The translations under genes and the position numbers were made by a program. Below the pieces are notes generated by a model that saw only the letters and a program-made list of their open reading frames with translations, was not told where the DNA came from and searched no databases. 64,000 nucleotides of DNA from Corylus avellana (Eukaryota; Streptophyta; Magnoliopsida; Fagales; Betulaceae), in the NCBI RefSeq assembly GCF_901000735.1, contig NC_081545.1, forward strand, positions 33,783,634 to 33,847,633, written 5' to 3'. Within the stretch, counting starts at the first letter, position 1. The number at the start of each line of letters is the position of its first letter. Of the stretch, positions 1-11,029 are shown piece by piece.

Positions 1-89
1 CTGGCATGATAAACCTGTCAACCATGATAGGCAATACCTACCACGGAGATAAAAGGTAATAATTCAGAGTCTACATAGAATAAAATTAC

Positions 90-1315
90 CAGTATCATCT
101 CTTCTTCTTCATTGTCATCCTCCTCAGAAGGAATAGCAGCAGCAGAAGATGTTGATGCATTGTTAGTGAATCTCCCATTTTCCTCTGCCTGAATAGATGC
201 CGCCAACCTAACATTAACCCATTCAAACAGTCAATGAAACCCATCAGACCACATAGTTGAAAGATAGCCTCATAACCGCAAATGGAGTGTGCAGCTTACA
301 TTTCATCTAGCTTCTCCTGATTGGAACTCTTTAAAATCATAGCATCCCCTTCTAACCGATTCCCCGCCATGTTAGTTTGATCTGACAGAATCTTCTCACC
401 CTTGGCATCACTCTTCTGCTTCTGCTTCAGCTTCTCAATATCCTTTGCCAGTTCTTTCAACTTCATTGCCTTAAGCTGTTAAGAAGAATTATAATTAACA
501 TTACACACTCACGTCAATAGCCATATATCAAATATACCACCAAATTGTAACTCATTCCAAACTACCAAGAATTTTCCTCTGTTCAGTCAACTCAGATTCT
601 AAAAATGAAACTCTCAGGCTCAGTCAATGTTTTATTTTTCCAAAAAAAAAAAAAAAAACCCAGAACAACATAAAAATTAGACCATAAAACTAAGTTCAGT
701 TTTGTTTCCCTAATTCTCCTAAACAGAACACTCGGCCACATAATGTCCATTGCAAAACGCAAAATTCACCTTCTACATCCAAAACCTACAAGATTTCATC
801 ACTGCAAACACTCATATGGGGCTCACAACAAAGACATAAATACAAAGAGAGCTAACACAAAAAATTCCTACACATTCATTCGAACAACCAGCAGACCTGA
901 TTGAGAAGCAACTTCTCAGCGGTCTTGCGGACCTTGGCCTGCGCGTTGTCGCGCTGTCGGCGGCGGGCGATGACGGTGCGGCGCTTGAGGGCGGGGGTAG
1001 CGCCGTCGAAGACGAAGACGGGCTTGGTCCTGAGGAACAAGAGCTTGCAGATCCGGCGGAAGAAGCCGAGCAAGTGCGCATTCCGTACCATCTCGCCCTT
1101 CTCGTCCCGCATCGCCTTCATGAACTGCACCATCCATATGCTCGCATCTGCAAAGAGAGTTTGGAGTTTTGGTTGAGAAATGAAGCGTTCGGGTTAGTAT
1201 TAGGGTTAGGGATTTGAATGGCAGTACCGATGGCGAGCTTTTTTCCGGCCAGGGTTTCGACGGACACGCGACGGCCAACCGGAGCCAGTAGCTCCCACAG
1301 ACCATGGACTCCCAT
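90..1315 (-). CDS. UVH3: UVH3 / XPG-like DNA repair endonuclease, 5' exons (gene runs off the left edge)
   Basis: This is the start of the plant XPG/RAD2 homologue, the structure-specific nuclease that cuts 3' of damage in nucleotide excision repair in the nucleus. Four exons on the minus strand: 1228-1315, 897-1147, 300-475 and 90-207, all with GT-AG introns and matching phases, giving about 211 residues. The N-terminus ([12 protein letters not shown]) is the invariant XPG start. The N-nuclease domain (residues 1-110) keeps the metal-binding Asp30 (rebuilt across the first intron as AIDASIW) and Asp77 (FVFDGATP). The lysine-rich stretch and the acidic run [10 protein letters not shown] are typical of the spacer region. 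The remaining spacer, the I-nuclease domain and the PCNA-binding tail lie beyond base 1. I see no break. The identification rests on family knowledge and is strong. Confidence 0.9.
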
Positions 1316-2381
1316 TTGTAATCGCCCTGCTCACGAGAACAACTTTTTCTGATTTTTCAGTTGGTGCATTGCCGCCAAGACATGTTAAAGGACGACGATC
1401 GTAAAAAAAAAAACGACGTCGTAGGAACACATATTGAGTCATTGACTGCACCGCAATCAAAGCGGTTTTTTTAGAAAATAAAAAATAAAAAATAATAATA
1501 AAAAATAAACCTATTTTAAGAACTTATTGGTACTCACTACTCATCATAACAGTGTATGATAATTTTAAATTTATATTCAATTTCAAAACTCAAAACTCAA
1601 TTTCCATTAAAATTCTTTGAAAAGCCACCAAAAAAAAAAAAAAAAAAATTGAAAACCTTTGTGTTTTTTTTTATTTTATTTTTTATTTTTCAAGAAATAG
1701 TAATTTAAGATGGTTGAGTGTGACAGATTGTAGTTCATGGGGCAATATGTAAATGAGGTAGTCTAGGAAAGGAAAAGTTAACCCAAAAAAAAAATTAGGT
1801 ACATAGATCTGGCCTTGTTTGGTAAACAACATGAACTTTACAAGGCACTGTTTATGTTTGGTAAAGAAAAAAATAAGTGTAATAATTAATATAGAAAAGT
1901 AAACAAATAGTATTACAAAGCGAAAAAGTTTTGTTTTGTAATAATTTTTTTATTTAAATAGTAATAAAAAGTAAATGATGTGATATAAAAAGTGAAAATG
2001 TTTTGAAAAATGAAATGAATAGTGTGGTGGTGTTTGGTGGTGTTAGGCAAACACCACCACAACTGTACTTCTAGTTGCCAGTCAAATTTTGGACCAGGCA
2101 AAAGGGTGATACAAAGAAGCAAAGCTCTGTCAGAAGATGAGGCAAATTTTTGGTGTCATGGAAATTTTAAATTGTATGCATCATCAACATAGATAGGAAA
2201 ATTGAGTGACTAATAAGGCTTTATTTGTTTCACCGTAAAATGATTTAACGAAAATATTTTTCGTATTTTCGAGTGTTTTGTGCGACGTAAAATAATAGTT
2301 AACGAAAAATTTATTTACTGCAATATTTAATTCAGAGTTCCAAAAGTAAATGCATGGATTATTTGCTTGATACTTGTGCAG
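1316..2381. other. Intergenic spacer upstream of UVH3
   Basis: AT-rich DNA with several A and T runs (1629-1648, 1661-1690) and no convincing ORF. It should hold the UVH3 promoter on the minus strand just right of 1315, but no clear TATA box decides the start site. A region near 1820-2060 contains short repeated words of the 'gtttggtaaa' type and may be decayed mobile DNA. I cannot classify it. Confidence 0.4.
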
Positions 2382-2454
2382 GAATGAAAGGCATGTGGAG
2401 ACAAGGATAAGAATCTCCTTCAGGGATACGCTGGTTGCACTTGGAGCCCCATGA
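2382..2454 (+). pseudogene. Orphan terminal exon-like fragment
   Basis: After a good splice acceptor (cttgtgcag, ending at 2381) there is a 23-codon open stretch that reads NERHVETRIRISF followed by RDTLVALGAP and a TGA stop, then sequence resembling a 3' UTR. It looks like the last exon of a protein-coding gene, but I find no matching upstream exons before the UVH3 promoter. A displaced gene fragment or a chance reading are both possible. The family is not recognised. Confidence 0.25.
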
Positions 2455-3051
2455 GATGCTTCGAATTTTCGTGCACTCAGATCTTCCCTAAAGCCAGGTG
2501 TGTGAAGTCGTTGTGATAGCCTTTTTGAGCTGTAGGCAATGACAGTTTAAGAGTTTTGAAAGCCATAGAAGACATAATTTATGCTTAAAACTGTCAAATT
2601 GCAGAACAAAATGCAAAGAAAAAACATTTGTTTTGTACATTCCACATTGTCATTCTCTTCTGTCTGGATTTTATCAGTTGGATCATGCCTGATCATATCT
2701 TACCTGGATGATAGTAACTTAATGCGGCTAGTTGGTGCTAGGGAGACTTCTCATTGTTAGCCTACTGTTTGTAAAAGAAACGACATTGTAGTTTCAACCT
2801 TTTGTAGCTGCCGGCTCTGCATTTTCAAATTTTAGTGCAAGTCAAATGGCTTATTATTGGCTCAAATATTCCTCATCAAAGCCCACTAGAATCTAAAATT
2901 ATCATTGTAGAATCAGCCAAATGGCTCGATAACTAATTCCGGCAATGACATAGGACATTGGAATTTTCTCCTTGTTCCAGAATCCTAACAATTCCAACCA
3001 CACCATATTTACAGCTCCAAGTTTTCCCAACAAGGCAATTCTCTAGACACA

Positions 3052-5247
3052 ATGAATCGAGTTTCCATCTGGGTGATCTTCATTTCCTTGTTTCTCCTCC
3101 TCAACATGACAAATTCTGTAGAGGAGGAGACCAGAAACTCACTTATAAGCTTTCTTACAAAACTCTCTACCAATAATGGCCAACCTGATCTCATTTTAGG
3201 CTGGAACTCGACCCTTGATCCTTGCAAGGACAGCTGGCCTCGTGTTGCCTGCGATCGTCGAAATACTTCTGTGACAAAGTTATTTCTTGAAGGGTTAAAT
3301 CTCAATGGAACTCTTGATGCCACTTCCCTTTGTAGCAAGCGGCTTGCTGCATCTCTTTATCTTCTTTCTCTTGCTGGCAACAACATTGGTGGAGGAATCC
3401 CAGATGGGATTTCAAAATGCAAGCAACTCACTTACATTTATGTAAGAGGAAACCAATTCTCTGGAAACCTTCCCAGCTCGTTTCCCATGTTAGGAAATCT
3501 GAAAAGACTTAATATTTCAAACAACAAGTTCTCTGGTAACCTGCCAGAGTTGTCTCGGATCTCAGGTCTGACAATGTTCCTCGTTCAAAACAACCAGCTG
3601 AGCGGGGAGATACCCAAATTTGACTTCTCCAATCTTGTGCAATTCGAGGTTTCCAACAACAACTTCAGCGGCCTTATTCCAGACGGTGGCAGCCGTTTCC
3701 CTACAAGCAGCTTCTTGGGCAATCCCGGACTATGCGGAGATCCATTGTCACAAAAATGTGTGTCTCTAGAGGAGACAGTGGAAAACAAGTCAAAGGGTGT
3801 CTCAAAGGATCAGATTCTTATGTACTCAGGCTATGCTTTGGTTTTTCTCATGTTTATTATTTTCAAGGTGTGCAAAAGAAAAAAGAGAGGAGAAGAGAGG
3901 GTTGAGGCAGCAAACAAGGTGGCATCAATTGATGATAGTATAATCAGCAAGCATAACGCTGCATCAAGTGAGTACAAATCAGATGTGAGCAGGTCAGAAT
4001 ACATGGAAATTTCAGCTGAAAGTCAGCTGGTTTCGACCTCTCTGACAGTCCTTGAGAGCCCTGTGGTCAATGGACTGAAATTTGAGGACTTGCTAAGTGC
4101 TCCAGCCGAGTTGCTTGGAAGAGGAAAGCATGGTACCCTCTATAAGGTCTTGTTTGAGAATGGGATAGTCCTGGTAGTCAAAAGGATTAAGGATTGGGCA
4201 ATCTCAAGCACCGAGTTTAAGCAGAGGATGCAGAGGATGGGCCAAGTGAAGCATCCAAATGTAATGCCAGCTCTTGCCTTCTATTGTTCCACATATGAGA
4301 AGCTTTTGGTCTATGAATATCATCCCAATGGAAGTCTATTCGGGCTTCTCCATGGTAAATATCACACTTTCAACATCTTTCTGTGTCTTTTTATTTATTT
4401 TAACCCCCTAATTAATACAGAATGTTGCTGCTATAATGTACCACAACTTTTATAGAACATATTCTTCCTTCAGACAATTTCATGGAACATAAACAAGTAA
4501 AAACGCCCTTTTATACCTCGAGGTCTTGACGATTTGCGGGCGATTTCCGAAAGACCCTACTCTAGAGTGTTACATAGTGTCCTTTTGGTATCAGATTCGA
4601 GTGTAACACCTTTATAGGACTTGATGTGCTCTTTTACGTTTTATCTTGAAGGATTCTGAGGCACTAAATGTTATATTTCAGGAACCCCCATGAGCCAAGC
4701 ATTTGATTGGGCAAGCAGAATTGGTGTTGCAGCTAGCATTTCTGAGGCATTAGCCTTCATGCATCAGGAGCTAAAAGACGATGGGATTGCTCATGGAAAC
4801 TTGAAATCCTGCAACATCTTGATGAACAAGAATATGGAGCCTTGCATCAGTGAATATGGTCTTATGACGTCTCTGGATAGTAAATATGGCTCATCTCTTA
4901 CTGGGAGCGAATCATCTAGATCTAGAGCCTTCCAAGGGGACATTTATGGACTTGGTGTCATTCTTCTCGAGCTGCTTACTGGAAAGATGGCACAGAACAG
5001 TGGAGTTGACCTGGCAGATTGGGTTGTCTCAGTTGTTCGAGAGGAGTGGACTGCTGAAGTCTTTGACAAGGTCCTAATTTCAGAAGGTGCAAGTGAAGAG
5101 AGGCTGCTAAACTTGCTGCAGGTGGCCATTAAATGTGTTAACAATTCGCCTGATGCAAGGCCAAGCATAAATCAAGTTGCTACCATGATCAACACACTAA
5201 AAGATGAAGATGATAGATCCATGTCTTTTGAACCATCACTACAGTAA
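3052..5247 (+). CDS. LRR receptor-like pseudokinase (LRR-III class, inactive receptor kinase)
   Basis: Two exons (3052-4354 and 4682-5247), with the intron splitting a Gly codon, give 622 residues. In order: a signal peptide (1-22); an LRR N-terminal cap with Cys-x6-Trp-x4-Cys (58-67); about five leucine-rich repeats (100-225); a C-terminal Cys pair (228, 236); one membrane span (254-272); a basic stop-transfer stretch KVCKRKKRG; and a kinase fold (343-620). The P-loop (GRGKHG, 356-361) and the beta-3 lysine (Lys377) are present. The catalytic loop reads HGN instead of HRD (472-474) and the DFG site reads SEYG (491-494), so phosphotransfer is unlikely. This pattern defines the inactive receptor kinases of the LRR-III subfamily, which act as plasma-membrane co-receptors or scaffolds. 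The exact ligand and orthologue are not evident. Confidence 0.88.
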
Positions 5248-7220
5248 TCTCTTGCTTAGCATTAGAAGAAACTTGCCAGAAGAAGCTATATATATATTGT
5301 ACTTTTCAACCAATAATTGAAAGATCACATTTTGATCCCCCTTAATTTCTTATATCTTAAGAATGATGTTGTAAAATCTCTTTTATCATATTCCCAAAGG
5401 AAAACCAATAATTCAATAAGTATCCATCCTTTCAATAACATTTCCATAATTTTCAAACAAAAAACCATGTCACCAGAATTTTCCAGAAACATTTGAAAAT
5501 GTTTGAGGTTCTTGGTTTTGTAAATGGCACTAACTATAAGCATGGATCAAACAAAACCAAGCAATTTAAAAGGATTAAAGAATGTTTAAAATTCTATGCT
5601 TGATTAAGAATTTAAGATACAGAATGAGAGAGAAGTGAAGAACATTCATGGGATATTTTAGAAGCTGAGCATCTTTGGGAGGCCAACGAGGCCCATTAGA
5701 GCCGGCAGGCCTTTGTTTTTTTCAGTTTGGAAGAAGGAGCTGTACTTTTCTTGTTGGCATTTTTGGCAACCTTTTCAACATCTATTATTTTGAATGAGTC
5801 TCTAGGTTTTTATGCTATTTTAATTTAGTCTTTATAATTAAATTTTTAATTTTTTCTCATGTTTTAAATAGGTTTTTCCATCTACTTATTGTTCAATTAA
5901 TTAGCGATATGCAATATCAAACGAATTAATTAGTGTCACGTGGCTCTCATTTGACAAATATTGCTAAAGCTCTATAAATGATCTATGTTGTCTTATTTGA
6001 CAGTACTTATTAATGTTGTCGCTAATAATATTACTTGTTGATGTTGAAGGTTTTGTGCGTGAGCCGACGCATCATCGCTAATATTTTCTTATCAATGACA
6101 ACTCTTTTTATTTTCGCAAATATAAATCTTACCCAAAATCACAATGGGCCGTCACTCAAATATACATTCAACTATAAATAGGTCAAGTCGTGGCTGATAA
6201 TGTACACATATATATGAGTACCTAGATTTTCTTAGCTCTATTTGCAAAAGAAAACTTTGAAGATTCACAAAAATCTTAAAAATATACCCTGAATTGGAGG
6301 TCCCCATAGAGTGGTAGTGAGCATATGAGAAGACTTTCCTTATTGCTGCAGGGAGGGCATCAATTAGCCAGGAATATTGGGGATGTATAATGAACACCAT
6401 TAATTGTGGTTATTATGGCTTATGGAGCCAACTTTTTTAGTTTGTCTAACTAAAATCATTACACTTTCCATGACACTCACTGTATGTCTTGTAACCATGT
6501 AATGATGAAAACGAGCCAGAAATCAAACAAGTAATAAATTCACCATTCTCTTGGTGTTCACCACCCTACCATGATAATGACCTTCATGCAGCTATCTATG
6601 ACTTTGTGATCATGCAGGTGGAAGATTGTAGCTGCAAGTGTTCTTGATTTTAAGATCGTTATTGGGACCAGAAAACAGGAAATTAACAAGATTTTCCGAG
6701 GGATCTGCTGGGGTTGTGAGATAATGGGTTTCATAAGATGCCTAGGATTGTGCTTGACATAACTTGTTTGACACAAACTCTCATTCTTTATGGCTTTAAT
6801 GATGTCAAGATGACATTATTTATGACATATATACAACATATATATACGTTGAATTTTCTTATGACATTTAATTTCCTCGTTCGACATTGATCCTCTATGG
6901 CATTACATCGATCATCCTTCCCAGAAGAACTTGACCACTAGTTCAAATTTTTTGTTTCCTTTATCGTTTTGGATCTCTAACCAACTAATTAACTATCCCA
7001 CATGAATTACTTTTTTTTTTTAAAAAAAAAAAAAACACACCAATCCCACATGAATTATCAAAGACAATGTAATTAAAGCACATAAAAATAATGTACAAAA
7101 TATCTAGCGGAAAAAAAGTTGTAGAATTACCTTCAAATTTCAATCATACTTGTTCAAGCAACTTAGAAAAACTAGCAACAAAAACTCCGAAGAAATATTT
7201 TAGTAAAAAAGTATTTTATA
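5248..7220. other. Intergenic spacer after the receptor-kinase gene
   Basis: The first 100 bases are the likely 3' UTR of the kinase gene (a TA-rich stretch at about 5288-5299 precedes possible poly(A) signals). The rest is AT-rich, with short ORFs lacking codon structure. I see no gene, RNA gene or well-delimited transposon in it. Confidence 0.45.
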
Positions 7221-7557
7221 AGGAAAAATTCACTTTACTTCCCTGAAGTTTCAAGAGTTTTTTAATTTGAACTCCAACGTTTAAAAATTGGCAATGTACC
7301 CCCATAATGTTTCAAAAATTTTCAATTTAAACCTCACATTACTAATTTCCGTAAAATTGGACGGAAATCTAAGAAATTACATAATTACCCTCAGGATTTT
7401 TTTTTAAAAAAATTCCGTCCAATTTAACGGAAATTAGTAACGAAAAGTTTAAATTGAAAATTTTTGAAACATTAGGGGATACATTGCCAATTTTTAAACT
7501 TTGGGGTTCAAATTAAAAAACTCCTGAAACTTCAAAGGAGTAAAGTGGATTTTCCCC
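7221..7557. mobile_element. Foldback MITE, Mutator-type (9-bp target duplication)
   Basis: The two ends are inverted copies of each other over more than 100 bases: the left end starts ggaaaaattcactttac and the right end finishes gtaaagtggattttcccc. The flanking 9-mers are tattttata (7212-7220) and tattttcta (7558-7566), one mismatch apart. A 9-bp duplication with long inverted ends and no coding capacity is the signature of non-autonomous Mutator-like elements. Confidence 0.7.
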
Positions 7558-7873
7558 TATTTTCTAAGCATTATCATCTGGCTAGCCAAATGTTACTTTA
7601 ATTAGTCAAGATGTTGAAATGGAAGGGAAAGGAGTTGCATTTGGCTCAAGAATTTGAAGAAATATTTGATGATCGAGCTCACTCATCAAATACAAAAACA
7701 AACCAGATATGCTACCCACGCGATGGGTGGCATGGTCCCCACGCACCATCCGCGCTCAGATCTACCACTCACGCGACAGCGCGTGGTCCCCACAAGCCCG
7801 CGAGTGGATACCCCTTGCCGCTCATGCTCCTCCGACCGCCTGCCTGCTGTCGGAGTTCAGATCATTGTTGTAG

Positions 7874-7908
<35 letters not shown>

Positions 7909-8892
7909 CTGTATTTTCTGTTTCTGTTGTGTTTTGCTTTATTTTCTGTTTCTTATGGGTTATTGTTTCTCTGATCTGAAGTGGTTTGACCTTATGGAGG
8001 AAACTTTTGTTGTCAGCATTCGTCCTTCAACGACTCCTATACGGTTTTCTACAATACATTTCCTGCAACTACCTCTTAACAGAAGTAGTTGTATTCACCG
8101 CTTGGGACTCTTAACTAAGTCATTTTACCATTTGTCAACCGCTGTGTGCGACCCTTGAAAATGCCCAGCTTGTTTATGTTTCATCTAGATCATGAATGAA
8201 ATTATTACCTATACTTTTTTACTGTTACTATTACCAATTACATACTATATTTTATCATTTGGGTTTGTTGTAGGGGTGTCCACTTCTTTGTTGTTGTTCG
8301 ATCCCATGTAACCCACTTTCCCTTATTTGAATAGAAGAAAAAAGAAAAAAAAACAAAAACATAAACATACCACATATTTTTAATCTCTAACATTCTCTCT
8401 CATTTCAAGAAATAATAAAGAAATCATCGACAAAAAATATTTAAATGGAATCATAAAAGTAAATAGTCAAAATAGAGAGCCAAAAGTAGATAATTGAAAT
8501 AGAAAATTGTAATTTTTTTTAGCTAAAATTGAGAGCAAATTTGTTGAGCCAGATGTAAATGCTTACCTATGCCCAATAATACCTTACAAATGGAATACAC
8601 ATGCTCGGTTATTTATAAACTAGGTCAAGGATCTTCAATTAAAATTTTATCTTAATTTGTGTCTAGTTAAACCTTATGTGACATGCCGGCCACACTTTAA
8701 TTATTATGAGATATCTAGCCGACAATGCTTATTTACTAAGACCATCTTCCCAAATAATTCTCCACTCTAAACACTGCACCAGCTAGATAGAATGTTATCT
8801 TTTAGAAGTAGCTAGTCGGCATGGCAAATAATCATCATCAAATGGCAACTATCTTAACAAATAGAAATGATTAAGGTGAGAGAAACAAATAT
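7558..8892. other. Spacer with a short GC-rich island
   Basis: At about 7708-7860 a GC-rich stretch stands out sharply from its AT-rich surroundings. It is followed by a T run (7876-7900) and a pyrimidine-rich tract. The overlapping ORFs (7611-7979, 7654-7974) read low-complexity phenylalanine runs and are not credible proteins. This could be a decayed retroposon inserted in reverse, with its A-tail read as T. I see nothing definite elsewhere in the stretch. Confidence 0.35.
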
Positions 8893-9510
8893 GAGTAATG
8901 CTATAAGTTTTCGTAGAGTCCTCTTATAGTCATTTCAAATGTGATGTGGCTTTTAAAATCATCAATAGATCAAAAGTCAATAAATTACATCTCAAATTCA
9001 ACGGTAATTTTAAAAGTCACATTACATTTAAAATAGGGAAAATTACAGTTTACCCCCCCCCCAAAGTTGACAGTGTTTTTCAATTCGAACATCAAAGTTT
9101 TAATTTTTGCAATCCACCCCCGCAAAGTTCCAATTTTTTTCAATTCGACCATTATTATCCCAAAATTCTCATATTGCCCTTGATTTTTATTTATTTTTTA
9201 TGAAAAAAAATAAATAAATTTGGAGTTGCAAAAATGACGAGATGGCCAAAGGGGTGGCTACGGCCAACCCGAATTTTATTTTTAATTTTTTATAAAAAAA
9301 TAAAAAAAAAAATAAAAATTAGGGGCAATATGGGAAGTTTTGGATACAATTGGTCAAATTGCAAAAATTTAAAACTTTGGGGGTGGATTGCAAAAATTAA
9401 AACTTTGGTGTTCGAATTGAAAAACGTTGTCAACTTTAAGGGGTAAACTGTAATTTTTCCTTTAAAATAACTCTAGAAGGACTCTAAGAGACTTATATAT
9501 AGCATTACTC
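8893..9510. mobile_element. Mutator-type MITE, outer element of a nested pair
   Basis: Terminal inverted repeats: gagtaatgctata at the left and tatagcattactc at the right. Flanking 9-mers aacaaatat (8884-8892) and aacaaatct (9511-9519) form a target duplication with one mismatch. The internal words gtgatgtggcttttaaaatc and ggtaattttaaaagtcac match the intact copy of the same family at 60347-60515. A second element (9036-9460) has jumped into it. Confidence 0.75.
9036..9460. mobile_element. Mutator-type foldback MITE nested in the 8893-9510 element
   Basis: The left end gggaaaattacagtttacc and the right end ggtaaactgtaatttttcc are inverted copies, and the similarity extends far inward (the caattcgaac and gttcgaattg segments pair). 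It is flanked by a perfect 9-bp duplication tttaaaata at 9027-9035 and 9461-9469. It has no coding capacity. ORFs reported inside it are by-products of the palindrome. Confidence 0.82.
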
Positions 9511-9519
9511 AACAAATCT

Positions 9520-10615
9520 GCCCTAGTGAGGTGGGGAGTTGAACTACGAAAGCAGTTGTCATCTACCTACCTAACGGCCACCAGTCCTCTTCCTTCTTAA
9601 TTATTTTCCTTAAACTTGCAGCTAATATGCAATTGTCGGCCTAAAGTCTTCTCACCTAATTGACTTTAGAAGGAAGACAAAAGAAGCAGTCACATGATCA
9701 TCACCCTTTGAAGGCAAATTACACAGCCAAAATATCCAACAAATACAAGTAATATCTTGCACCAAGTTACTCAAGAAATGTGATATAAAAGAGTTGCATT
9801 TGGAAGCAACCAAATCTGCACAGGATGTATAAAGACAAACCAAAAAGATTAATGAATACTTGCTTGAATTAGAATTGTTTCACATTGCAAGTCTTCTACA
9901 TAATTGGAGCTTTCATTTGATTGAGACAGACATTATAGCTCGCTTGTGTTCTCCCACTTTGTATGTATTCGTGTTTTTTCCTTCTACTCACCAATGAGAA
10001 TTTCAAGGCTAAAAAACCACCGCTTACTCGCGTAAGTAGTCGGACAATAATGTGAATAATGATACTCTTCATACTGGGTGACTAACTGACTGATGTGACG
10101 TGTTTTAATGAGTTTAAGAGCATTAGTAAAACATATACCCCAAACATTTTCATAGTATATAATGTCGATTTCATGTTCATGATTTTCATGAGTTTCATTT
10201 TTCACCACTTGATTACGATATAAAGAAGAGCCATCAAATTCTCTAGCCTACACCCTAATCCATTGGAACACTTCTCTAGAAGCCCAGAAGAGGAGTGGAA
10301 ACTGCTTTTGAAATGAGCCCAGGCCAACCTTGAACCCCTCATTTGAGAGTTGAGATTTGAGATTGGCGCTTTGTCGCTTATGGTTGACCGTAGCACTCTC
10401 ACGCGCTCTTCTTGGCACGTGGAGCAAAATTTAGCGTCTCTTTTTGGCATCCTTTACATCTCACTTTGGAAACTATGCCGCTGCCACCATTCTGGCTTTC
10501 TTTGGTTTTGTTCTACCAGAAACTTAGATAGAGAAAGAGAGAGAGAGGAGAGAGGGAGGGAGATTTTTATTTTTTGGTCAGAGAGCGACCCATTTCACTT
10601 TCCTCTTCTTTGTGC
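9520..10615. other. Spacer and upstream region of the RING-H2 gene
   Basis: No gene is visible. The last 150 bases (10520-10615), with a GA-rich run at 10531-10562, lead into the TATA box of the next gene and are probably its promoter. Confidence 0.4.
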
Positions 10616-10623
10616 TATATAAG
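10616..10623 (+). promoter_or_regulatory. TATA box of the ATL46-like gene
   Basis: The octamer tatataag sits about 410 bases upstream of the chosen ATG. A likely non-coding first exon ends at a clear donor (gtaagc at 10731-10736). This exon contains an upstream ATG at 10704, which could act as a uORF. Confidence 0.5.
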
Positions 10624-11029
10624 TGACTCAAAAAAGCTTGGGGCTTTAGGGTTTTCTGCTGGGAGAGCATCATATTTCTCAAGAGCTTTTTTATAATACA
10701 TAAATGGTGGACTCCCCAGAATCAAGTTTGGTAAGCTCCAGATTATTATCATATATTCTATGTCAGCTTCTATCTTATTATTGCTCAATCAGTGACTTCA
10801 CTTTCATTGCAAATCATGCATAATTTTTTTTAAAAAGCATCTGGAAGCGCTACACAAACAAATAGCTACTACCTTCAACTATCTTAAATCTGAGTGCGAA
10901 AGCTCTAGTCTTTAAGGGGGGCGTTGCATGTTGCATCAATGACAAGGAAGCAGCGTTTGATTTTAGCTTTGGTAGTCTCGAAATGAGTTTCGTTTGTTTT
11001 TGAATAGAAAGAGTAGGAATTTCCTTTAC

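Noticed and set aside
7611..7979. Open frames across the GC island and T-run
   Set aside because: They read phenylalanine runs from the T-tract and have no domain or codon pattern; they are by-products of composition.
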